Of a stretch of 10,017 nucleotides of DNA, positions 1 through 5,866 are shown in pieces. Every line of letters starts with the position of its first letter. The first letter of the stretch is position 1. The stretch covers positions 1 to 10,017 of the forward strand of contig UQZE01000074.1 in NCBI GenBank assembly GCA_900545325.1. The letters run 5' to 3'. Under the pieces are notes generated by a model. That model did no database searches and was not told the DNA's origin. It worked only from the letters and a program-made list of their open reading frames with translations. A program made the translations under genes and the position numbers. This DNA comes from an uncultured Eubacteriales bacterium. GTDB lineage: Bacteria > Bacillota > Clostridia > Christensenellales > Borkfalkiaceae.

Positions 1-632
1 CATTTAAGGATGCGAGTATTTTGCTCATATCTTCCGAAAATCATCAATGGTATAGTAAGCCACTTGCAGAAGGCTTTGTCCGTGCCGCAGCGTTTGAGTA
101 TTATCTTGCTCAACGCAATCCGTGAAAAGCCGAGCTTCATCAGCATTTCGAGCTGCGGATATTGTCGGTAGAGCCGTAAATACTTGAAAATATTGCATCC
201 CTGATACATTTTATACGCGGAATAGCTGAACTCCGGCAAGCGGTCTATGAAGTGCGGATTTACGATCTCCGCAAAGGGATCATAGTATTTGTCATACGCC
301 CAGCACCAGCCGCGTTCGTACCATTGCTGGTACTTTTGCAAACCTTCTTCGTACCAGCCGAAGCGGAATCCCATGCCGGCGCAGTAGCAATACTCCATGT
401 CCTTCACGAAGCACTTATCCGAGTCCAGACCGTGAACGGCGACCTGTTTGCAGTACCACTTTTTGTAGCGGTGCTTTACGGCGACGGTGACTTTCACAAG
501 CTCGTTTTTCCAAGTGGTCAGGTAGGCGTAGCAGCGCACATGACCGTCAGGGCTTGGATAGTATTTGCCGTCAAGTTTCCGTATCCGTTTCAGGATGTTT
601 TTCGGGATAGGTCTGATATCTTTTTCCGTCAT
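1..632 (-). CDS. PcfJ-like protein of a conjugative element, N-terminal part (runs off left edge)
   Basis: About 210 N-terminal residues are visible, starting MTEKDIRPIPKNILKRIRK. The protein is basic and rich in Trp, Tyr and Cys, with stretches such as KKWYCKQVAVHG, DKCFVKDMEY and YYDPFAEIVNPHF that I associate with PcfJ-type proteins of Firmicutes conjugative elements. The family's molecular role is not established; its genes travel with pcfK-like genes beside transfer or replication modules, as here. The ATG (complement of 630-632) follows the stop of the PcfK-like gene by 5 bases, and GAGGTGA just upstream serves as the ribosome site, so the pair is co-translated. After the FCKW stretch, near position 55, the predicted sequence stops looking like the family, although the frame stays open to the edge; a frameshift or junction there is possible. 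The family call is from memory of related sequences, not a search. Confidence 0.72.
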   Translation of the reverse strand, partial: MTEKDIRPIPKNILKRIRKLDGKYYPSPDGHVRCYAYLTTWKNELVKVTVAVKHRYKKWYCKQVAVHGLDSDKCFVKDMEYCYCAGMGFRFGWYEEGLQKYQQWYERGWCWAYDKYYDPFAEIVNPHFIDRLPEFSYSAYKMYQGCNIFKYLRLYRQYPQLEMLMKLGFSRIALSKIILKRCGTDKAFCKWLTIPLMIFGRYEQNTRILK

Positions 633-637
633 AGTTT

Positions 638-1630
638 TCACCTCAAAGTAAGTTTGTCGCCGAACATTTCGTCCAGCTTGCAGAGTGCGTCTTTGTCGAA
701 GGCGGAAGTATCAATGTCATCGTCAAGGTCTTTCGGCTCTTGGATGTCGCCGTCAAATTCGCGCATCTCTTCTTCGGAGAGTATCTCGCCCGTTTCGAGG
801 TCAACGCCTTGCGCAGAAGGCAGTTCGCGCACTTTGTCGTCGTTTTCCATGACAACGAGCGTATGCCCGTTGCTCAAGATTTTGCCGAAGTACATCTCCG
901 CAGTGTGATACGGAAAACCGACCATCGGCACGCGGCTTTCAAGTCCGCAATCTCTGCCCGTAAGAGTAAGGGGCAATTCATTTGCAAGCACTTCTGCATT
1001 CTTGCCGAACACTTCATAAAAGTCGCCCAAGCGCATGGCGATAATTGCTTGCGGATACCTGTTTTGCACCTCCAGATACTTCCGATACATGGGAGAGGTA
1101 GAGGGCTTTTGCTGTTCAGCCTTTTCTTCCTCGGCGATTTCCGCCATGATCTCCTGTATCTCTTCATCGGACGGCATAGTATCCTCGTCCTCTTCGGGCT
1201 TTTCTTCTTCGGGTTTGCCTTCGAGGTCTTCGCCCATAAGGTCGAACATGGACATCTGCGGCTTGGGCTGCGCTTTTACCGTCGGCGCCTTTGCCGCCGG
1301 TTTGGGCTGCGTCTTGTATTCGGAGCCGTCCTCGTTAAAGAGCGTGCCTTCGATGCTGTCCTCTTCGAAATAGTGGACAGCCCAGCCGAACACGACATCG
1401 TCTTCGACCATAGCGTATCTCGCGCCTTTTTCGGCTTGCTTTCTCGCTTCTTCGGTCGCAAAGGACATAAAGCCGTCCAGCGTTTTGCGGTTGAGCAGGA
1501 TCTTGCCGTCTTTCTTGATGAGAACGCCGTTGTTGATTTTCCCTGCAAGGATATCCGAGGCGTTTTCTTCGAGATAGGCTTTGATACGCTGTTGTTCTTT
1601 GGTTTTTGCTTCCAAATTCAGTTGTTTCAT
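638..1630 (-). CDS. PcfK-like protein fused to a MutS domain I (mismatch-recognition domain)
   Basis: A 330-aa protein in three parts. Residues 1 to about 106 form a compact N-terminal domain (VLIKKDGKILLNRKTLDGF) of the PcfK-like type found with PcfJ in mobile elements. Residues about 107-178 are a Pro/Lys- then Glu-rich, probably disordered linker containing QMSMF at 125-129, which resembles the sliding-clamp binding pentapeptide. Residues about 179-262 match MutS domain I: SPMYRKYLEVQNRYPQAI, then GDFYEVF at 202-208 with the Phe-Tyr-Glu of mismatch reading, then LTLTGRDCG, RVPMVGFPYHTAE and GHTLVVME. An acidic tail ends the protein. No MutS core, clamp or ATPase domain is present, so it is not a repair MutS. 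The ATG overlaps the upstream stop as ATGA, with AAGGAGATG as ribosome site. A role in element DNA replication, or in handling mispaired or single-stranded DNA, is inference. Confidence 0.82.
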   Translation of the reverse strand: MKQLNLEAKTKEQQRIKAYLEENASDILAGKINNGVLIKKDGKILLNRKTLDGFMSFATEEARKQAEKGARYAMVEDDVVFGWAVHYFEEDSIEGTLFNEDGSEYKTQPKPAAKAPTVKAQPKPQMSMFDLMGEDLEGKPEEEKPEEDEDTMPSDEEIQEIMAEIAEEEKAEQQKPSTSPMYRKYLEVQNRYPQAIIAMRLGDFYEVFGKNAEVLANELPLTLTGRDCGLESRVPMVGFPYHTAEMYFGKILSNGHTLVVMENDDKVRELPSAQGVDLETGEILSEEEMREFDGDIQEPKDLDDDIDTSAFDKDALCKLDEMFGDKLTLR

Positions 1631-1890
1631 AATTCATCTCCTTGTTCAAACGATTCGAAGGCAAGCAACAGCCCGAACGCTACGCCGCGTTTGTAAGTCA
1701 TAAGCATGGCTGCGTCTTGACTTTCGGAGGAAAGTTCGAGAAATTCCTCAAAGAGGGCGTTGCTCTCTTCCGAGAGGGTAGCCTTTAATTTGTCATACAC
1801 GGCGAACTCTTCTTTGCGGTCTTTAAGAGGGACTTTGATATCCCTGCCGCATATATTGCCGTGGTAGAGATCCCAGATTACGGATTTCAT
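1627..1890 (-). CDS. Small hypothetical protein, DUF6809-like
   Basis: An 87-aa acidic, helical protein starting MKSVIWDLYHGNICGRD and ending FESFEQGDEL. The opening (short helix, LYxGNI, then a basic stretch and a long helix with FEEFLELSS) and the GVAFGLLLAFE helix resemble the DUF6809 family of small proteins common in Firmicutes mobile elements; this is from memory and the function is unknown. AAGGAGG lies 6 bases before the ATG. Its TGA overlaps the ATG of the PcfK-like gene by four bases, which implies translational coupling. Confidence 0.7.
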   Translation of the reverse strand: MKSVIWDLYHGNICGRDIKVPLKDRKEEFAVYDKLKATLSEESNALFEEFLELSSESQDAAMLMTYKRGVAFGLLLAFESFEQGDEL

Positions 1891-1901
1891 TTCGAGCCTC
1901 C

Positions 1902-2276
1902 TTAAAAGGGTAAGTCTTCAAGCAGTTCGGCTGCTTTGCTATCGAGGTTTTCAAGCGTGGTATAGTGGTTGAAACCGCCTCGGTAGTCTTGCTCGTTTTT
2001 TGCCGTGCGGATGAGGATATGGCTGAACCATTCGTTCGTGAAGTACCTGACATCCGAAATGGATATGTACACGCACTTGTTTTCCGCGCTCTTTATAAAG
2101 GCGGAGAAACAGTAATGGTTTCGTCCGACATTGACGAGTTGCCAATGATTTTCGCGGCATACAGCTTTCAGATAGTTGATGTACTTTGTCTGAAAGGACT
2201 TGTAGTCCTCGCCGGTGTAACTCCCGGAAGAAAATTCATATCCGAGATACTTTTTGAGTTCTGTGATTTTAGCCAT
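1902..2276 (-). CDS. Hypothetical mobile-element protein, 124 aa
   Basis: The protein begins MAKITELKKYLGYEFSSGSY and ends ELLEDLPF. I do not recognise the family. The middle (HWQLVNVGRNHYCFSAFIKS, then CVYISISDVRYF) looks like beta strands, and the C-terminal third (WFSHILIRTAKNEQDYRGG) like a short alpha/beta unit. The frame is open further upstream to 2501, but that extension overlaps two other genes out of frame and lacks a ribosome site. The start at 2276 has a perfect AGGAGG 9 bases upstream, so I chose it. Its TAA lies in the Shine-Dalgarno region of the following 87-aa gene. Confidence 0.75.
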   Translation of the reverse strand: MAKITELKKYLGYEFSSGSYTGEDYKSFQTKYINYLKAVCRENHWQLVNVGRNHYCFSAFIKSAENKCVYISISDVRYFTNEWFSHILIRTAKNEQDYRGGFNHYTTLENLDSKAAELLEDLPF

Positions 2277-2290
2277 TTTGGTAGACCTCC

Positions 2291-2470
2291 TTAGTAAAGT
2301 TTGATGACGCGGATATGCTTGCGCTGCAATCCGTATTCGCGGCGGAATTGCTGTATTGCTTCCCGAAGAGAGTAGAATACATAGGCATGGTCGGTATAAC
2401 CGCCGTTCCCGTCGCTGTAAGACAGGAAGAGCGTTCCCGTCGAGTTGTAGTAATAGAAGATGATTTTCAT
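2291..2470 (-). CDS. Hypothetical 59-aa mobile-element protein
   Basis: A small ORF starting MKIIFYYYNSTGTLFLSYSD and ending KHIRVIKLY. It shows an aromatic beta-hairpin-like start, a Gly/Asp turn (DGNGGYTDHAY), then a helix (SLREAIQQFRREYG) and a final strand. No family recognised. The ATG at 2468-2470 (complement) follows AGGAGG at good spacing, and the TAA abuts the AGGAGG of the 124-aa gene. The frame is intact and its codon use resembles its neighbours, so it is very probably real despite its size. Confidence 0.7.
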   Translation of the reverse strand: MKIIFYYYNSTGTLFLSYSDGNGGYTDHAYVFYSLREAIQQFRREYGLQRKHIRVIKLY

Positions 2471-2485
2471 TGCGTAAGCCTCCTT

Positions 2486-2701
2486 TCAGCATTCCAGCCA
2501 AAGCACGACATCGAGCGGATCTTTGAAATCCTGCTTTCCGATGAGGTCATAGAGTTGCTTATAACGGTCGCCGTCCATCTCATTGACAGAGCGATATAGC
2601 CGTCCGTAAAAACCTTGCGAGTTCATAAGGTCTACGACCGTTGCTGCAAAGATGCGATGATTTTTGTTGCCGTTTGCGGCAAGTTTCTGAATGTTATTCA
2701 T
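2486..2701 (-). CDS. Hypothetical 71-aa mobile-element protein
   Basis: Starts MNNIQKLAANGNKNHRIFAA and ends PLDVVLWLEC. Predicted mostly helical: ATVVDLMNSQGFYGRLYRSV, then DRYKQLYDLIGKQ, then a terminal strand. No family recognised. GGGAGGA precedes the ATG. The first 8 bases overlap the end of the 63-aa gene upstream, consistent with coupled translation. The small size, strong ribosome site and position in a chain of similar ORFs are typical of accessory genes in Clostridia conjugative elements. Confidence 0.72.
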   Translation of the reverse strand: MNNIQKLAANGNKNHRIFAATVVDLMNSQGFYGRLYRSVNEMDGDRYKQLYDLIGKQDFKDPLDVVLWLEC

Positions 2702-2885
2702 TGTCTGTCCTCCCGTAAATGTCGTCTGCGTAGTAGGTGCAGTTGAAGGGATTAAAAATCGCGGAGCATTTTACCCCGCGATAGTCCACTAAATAGCTGT
2801 TGTTTCCGAGTTCTTCCAAGACTGTTATCTCATCCATTTGCCCATCAAGGGAGTGGATATGTGCCTGCGTTTTGAACGGTTTCAT
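2694..2885 (-). CDS. Hypothetical 63-aa mobile-element protein
   Basis: Starts MKPFKTQAHIHSLDGQMDEI, followed by TVLEELGNNSYLVDYRGVKC, and ends YADDIYGRTDNE. The strand-turn-strand pattern (DEITVLEEL, NSYLVDYRG, VKCSAIFNPF) suggests a small beta-barrel-like fold, but no family is recognised. GGAGGA lies about 10 bases before the ATG. It overlaps the start of the 71-aa gene by 8 bases. Confidence 0.72.
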   Translation of the reverse strand: MKPFKTQAHIHSLDGQMDEITVLEELGNNSYLVDYRGVKCSAIFNPFNCTYYADDIYGRTDNE

Positions 2886-2902
2886 TTCTTGTATTCCTCC
2901 AA

Positions 2903-3130
2903 TTATGTTTTGTATTGCGTACAGCTTTCGAGCAGTTGCATGACTTCGGGCATCATCTGCTCCTTTGCCTTTCCTATACAGGAGAGGATGAGCAGATTTG
3001 TATTCGCGCCGAAAAGTCGCCTGAAAGCGTAATCGAGGACAAGTGTTATGTCCTTGTCCTCGTGTTCGCTCGTTCTGTTGATGGCGAATATCGCCGTCAG
3101 GATGGCTTGTACTTCGTTTGTATGTTTCAT
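2903..3130 (-). CDS. Hypothetical 75-aa mobile-element protein
   Basis: I start this gene at MKHTNEVQAILTAIF. The frame is open upstream to 3205, but that part lies inside the preceding gene in another frame. The chosen ATG has AGGAGGT a few bases upstream and overlaps the preceding TGA as ATGA. The protein looks all-helical (ILTAIFAINRT, ITLVLDYAFRRLFG, LLILSCIGKAKEQ, MPEVMQLLESC). No family recognised. Confidence 0.72.
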   Translation of the reverse strand: MKHTNEVQAILTAIFAINRTSEHEDKDITLVLDYAFRRLFGANTNLLILSCIGKAKEQMMPEVMQLLESCTQYKT

Positions 3131-3438
3131 AAGACCTCCTTTATTTCGATAGAGATATAGGTACGGACGCCGTAATCCCAAGTATCGGTGATCATCCAAT
3201 AGCATTCGGTTTCATCGGTATCGTTGCGGCGATCCAGAAAGTCGAGTTCGATTTTGTCGTCTTTCGGAACGCCGTTTTCCCATTCGAGTTCGCCAACCCA
3301 CGAGTTGTCCGGGTTCATTTCGTTTGCGATAAGTTCCTTGAACTTTTCGTAAGCCTTGTCATAAGTGCCGCAAACGAACAATTCTATGTCGTTGCTGTCT
3401 TCGGTGGACCAATCGAGTTTTACAAGATATACTTTCAT
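3127..3438 (-). CDS. Hypothetical 103-aa acidic mobile-element protein
   Basis: Begins MKVYLVKLDWSTEDSNDIEL and ends YISIEIKEVL. Strongly acidic, with an apparent strand, helix (YDKAYEKFKELIANEMN), then several strands (WVGELEWENG, KIELDFLDR, CYWMITDTWDYG). No family recognised; one could imagine a DNA-mimic or anti-defence role from the acidity, but nothing else supports it. GAGGTGA precedes the ATG, and the stop of the upstream fragment lies within that ribosome site. The TGA overlaps the next start as ATGA. Confidence 0.72.
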   Translation of the reverse strand: MKVYLVKLDWSTEDSNDIELFVCGTYDKAYEKFKELIANEMNPDNSWVGELEWENGVPKDDKIELDFLDRRNDTDETECYWMITDTWDYGVRTYISIEIKEVL

Positions 3439-3446
3439 CTTTCACC

Positions 3447-3686
3447 TCACGCAACTCTTCTGATACCGCCGCCGAAGCTCTGCACGATTATGTCGCCGAA
3501 CTCCGAACACCATTCGTCGTCTTTGTTCCAGACATAGGCGTAAACGCAGTGTCTGTTCCCGTCATCGTTCATTAAGTCGTCCCATTCTTCGGGATAGTCC
3601 GATACGATGAGGAAGGAGTAGCATTCGCCGAACGGAGTAAATTCGTGCGTTACGGCATAGACGAGGCATCCGTATTTCTTTTCGAT
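3447..3686 (-). pseudogene. 5'-truncated mobile-element gene of unknown function
   Basis: The C-terminal part of a minus-strand protein reads IEKKYGCLVYAVTHEF, FGECYSFLIVSDYPEEW, HCVYAYVWNKDDEWCSEFG and ends FGGGIRRVA. This is convincing protein sequence and sits correctly in front of the 103-aa gene. Upstream the frame stays open only to a TAA at 3795-3797 and contains no ATG, GTG or TTG; past about 3,686 it is simply antisense to the leucine-rich-repeat coding sequence. The first in-frame ATG is internal (complement of 3570-3572) and has no clear ribosome site. The gene therefore lost its start at the join. No family recognised; the right boundary is approximate. Confidence 0.68.
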
Positions 3687-3690
3687 ACCC
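3660..3690. other. Junction between mobile-element DNA and chromosome-like DNA
   Basis: To the left, minus-strand element genes with moderate GC; to the right, plus-strand genes with clearly higher GC. Element protein similarity on the minus strand seems to last to about 3,686, while leucine-rich-repeat similarity on the plus strand starts at about 3,682 (IPDSVTSIG), so the join lies in a few tens of bases. I see no integrase gene, terminal inverted repeat or obvious attachment core here. It may be a deletion scar or an assembly misjoin. Confidence 0.6.
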
Positions 3691-4308
3691 GACAGCGTAA
3701 CTTCTATCGGAAACAGCGCGTTCAGCGGCTGTTCCGATCTCGCGACGGTCGAACTTCCGAAAAATCTGAAAAATTTCGGTTCGCGGGTGTTTGCTTATTG
3801 CAGTAAATTGCAGTCGATCGACATCAGCGGAGAGAACGAAAACTTTAAGGCGGTAAACGGCGATCTTTACAATAAAAACGTAACCAAACTCATACAGTAC
3901 GCCGTGGGTAAGGAAACGGATTTGTTTGAAATTCCCGCAACGGTAACGGAAATCGGCGATTACGCCATGGTTTACGCTATGAAAACGAATACGGTGCGCA
4001 TTGCGGAAAACGTATCTGCCGTTGGTTCGTCCGTGTGGACGAGTTACTACGAGTACAAATACGGCGAAGACGGATACGGTTATTACGAATATTACGGCGT
4101 GAAGAACTTTATGATAGACAGCCAGGCGTTCCTCAACCTGTTTACCTCGTCCGCGCCGACCGATATGGGCGAAGCGACGGAAGCCTTTTACGTCAAGCAA
4201 GGGCTTGCGATCCCCGCCTCGGCGACTTATTTTACGGAGGAACTCGTAAAGACCGATTCCGATAAAGAGGGGTACGAAAAGTACGTGTTCAAGTCCGAAG
4301 AGAACTGA
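3682..4308 (+). pseudogene. BspA-type leucine-rich-repeat surface protein, C-terminal remnant
   Basis: The frame opens after a TAG at 3658-3660. From about 3,682 it reads as LRR_5/BspA-type repeats: IPDSVTSIGNSAFSGC, then LATVELPKNLKNFGSRVFAY, then a hairpin-like NFKAVNGDLYNKNVTKLIQY insert, then IPATVTEIGDYAMVYA. The last about 85 residues (from WTSYYEYKYGEDGYGYYEYY) are a Tyr-rich, non-repeat C-terminal region. Such proteins are usually secreted or surface-exposed and bind other molecules, but the N-terminus that would show a signal peptide is missing. A GTG at 3787 could in principle start a 173-aa product, but it falls inside a repeat and has no ribosome site, so I treat this as a truncated gene. 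Confidence 0.72.
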
Positions 4309-4319
4309 AACATACGGCG

Positions 4320-4347
4320 ACCTGCCGCTCCTTACGGTGCGGCAGGT
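4320..4347 (+). terminator. Hairpin, possible terminator after the LRR remnant
   Basis: ACCTGCCGC (4320-4328) pairs perfectly with GCGGCAGGT (4339-4347) around a 10-base loop, 11 bases after the LRR stop codon. The stem is strong and GC-rich, but only a weak T-containing stretch follows, so it may be a modest terminator or an mRNA-stabilising hairpin before the downstream operon. Confidence 0.55.
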
Positions 4348-4384
4348 TCTGTCGGGTAAGAAAGAATAACAGCGAGGTTTGATT

Positions 4385-5845
4385 TTGAAACTCTGTAAAA
4401 TTGCCGTCTGCGCGGCGCTTGCGCTGGCCGTGTTCGCTCTGGGCGCGTGCGGCGGAAAGGGCGCGCAGACAAAAGAAGTGAAACTCAATCGGGATTCCCT
4501 GTCGCTGGAGATAGGGGAGCGCAAAGTGCTCGAACTGCTGCAGGACGGCGAACCGATTTCCGAGGGCGTTACCTGGTTTTCTTCCAAAAGCGAGGTGGCC
4601 TCGGTCGAAAGGACGACGGGCCTCGTTACGGCCGTCGGTTCGGGCTCCTGCGTGATCACGGCCGCCTATCAGGGGAAGAGCTATCCCTGCAACGTGCAGG
4701 TGGCGGAGGAGCCCGCGTATACCATGAGCGCCGCAGCGTTGGAACTGCCCGAGGGCGAAACGGCAACGCTCAGTCTGCTCGAAGACGGCGAGCCCGTTTC
4801 CGAACGCGTAACGTGGGTGTCCTCCAATCCCGCGGTCGCCTCCGTCAAGGACGGAACGGTTACGGCGAGAAAGGAGGGCGAAACGGTGATCGGCGCTTCC
4901 TATCAGGGGCATGAGGCCTCCTGCGCCGTTACCGTAGTTCCGCCCGAATACGTTAAGATCGTCAACGAGGCGGAAGAGATAACCTACGACGGGCCCGATA
5001 CGGAGAAAAAGGAAGTCCGTCGCACGCTGTTCAAAAAGGAAAACGAAACGTTTGCCCTGCAATGCGAAACGAAAAACGACATTTCTTTGGTGTATTCCTC
5101 GTCCGACGACGCGGTGGCGGAGATCGACGGCGCGGGCAACGTAACCGCGAAATCCGCGGGCGCGGCCGTTCTCACTGCGAAGAGCGCGGAGGCCGGGCCC
5201 GACGGCAGGGTGTACGGCGACGAGATCGTGCTCGTGGTGAGCGGCGCGGTCGGGAGCGCGCGGTCGGACAGCGTCTATCAGGCTCCGCTCGGCGGCGCGC
5301 GGTCGCTGCGGCTGGATTTGTACGCGGACGGAACGTTTTCTTATTACCGCATCGACGGCGGCACGCTGGCGGCCGATTCCGCCTGTGCGGGCGTTTACGC
5401 CGAAACGGAAAGCGCCGTGGGACTGTACTATCCCGAGAACGGCGGCATGAAACGCATAACGCTCGCGTCTTTGTCGGGCGGGCTGGCGTCCTCGGATATT
5501 CTTGTCGGCGGAGAAAAGATTTCGGCGGAGTTCGCCCCGTGTACGGCGGCGGGCGCGTATTATTGCAGAATAGACGTCGAAGCTATGGATCAGACGTTTG
5601 AATTCGACCTGACGCTGGAAGAGGACGGGAGTTACGTCTACTTCCGCCGCAAATCGGAGGTCAAGGAAGAGGGCGTGGTGAACGAAGGGGAATGGAGGAT
5701 TTTCGACGGTTATCTTAAATTTGACTATGACGGCGGAGAAATGTCCTTCCGCATCCTCTGCAACGGCTGCGTGCAGTCGGTCGGCAGCATTCCGACGGGC
5801 GGCATGGAAACGCAGCTGACTTTCCGCATCGTAACGGAAAGATAA
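4385..5845 (+). CDS. Lipoprotein with bacterial Ig-like (Big_2) domains
   Basis: A 486-aa secreted lipoprotein. The signal peptide has basic residues at its start, the hydrophobic run AVCAALALAVFALG and a lipobox LGAC with Cys at about 22. Two clear Big_2-type domains follow at about 31-106 and 111-185, each with the signature of an early TLSLLEDGEP-like strand, VTWxSSxxxVASV and a late Gly-rich AAYQG or ASYQG strand. A more divergent third copy lies at about 187-286 (VYSSSDDAVAEIDGAGNVTA). The C-terminal 190 residues look like two beta-sandwich units (LRLDLYADGTFSYYRI and FDLTLEEDGSYVYFRR). I prefer TTG 4385 because GAGG lies 7 bases upstream; TTG 4379 would leave one base. It is probably first in the operon and lies outside the cell, anchored to the membrane. 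Ligand unknown. Confidence 0.82.
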   Translation: MKLCKIAVCAALALAVFALGACGGKGAQTKEVKLNRDSLSLEIGERKVLELLQDGEPISEGVTWFSSKSEVASVERTTGLVTAVGSGSCVITAAYQGKSYPCNVQVAEEPAYTMSAAALELPEGETATLSLLEDGEPVSERVTWVSSNPAVASVKDGTVTARKEGETVIGASYQGHEASCAVTVVPPEYVKIVNEAEEITYDGPDTEKKEVRRTLFKKENETFALQCETKNDISLVYSSSDDAVAEIDGAGNVTAKSAGAAVLTAKSAEAGPDGRVYGDEIVLVVSGAVGSARSDSVYQAPLGGARSLRLDLYADGTFSYYRIDGGTLAADSACAGVYAETESAVGLYYPENGGMKRITLASLSGGLASSDILVGGEKISAEFAPCTAAGAYYCRIDVEAMDQTFEFDLTLEEDGSYVYFRRKSEVKEEGVVNEGEWRIFDGYLKFDYDGGEMSFRILCNGCVQSVGSIPTGGMETQLTFRIVTER

Positions 5846-5866
5846 TTCGTGCAACGGAGATATGAT

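Noticed and set aside
638..1630. Calling the 330-aa protein a MutS repair protein
   Set aside because: Only domain I is present; lever, clamp and ATPase domains are missing and the N-terminal half is PcfK-like.
740..1696. Plus-strand open frame of 318 codons opposite the PcfK-like gene
   Set aside because: Antisense to a protein with clear MutS domain I similarity; Phe/Arg/His-rich translation with no motif.
3787..4308. Intact 173-aa LRR gene starting at GTG 3787
   Set aside because: The LRR repeat pattern continues upstream of this codon to about 3,682 and there is no ribosome site, so the GTG is internal to a truncated gene.
3562..4659. Minus-strand open frame of 365 codons spanning the junction
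   Set aside because: Its frame differs from that of the truncated element gene, it is antisense to the LRR and Ig-like coding sequences, and the translation is low-complexity and Arg-rich.
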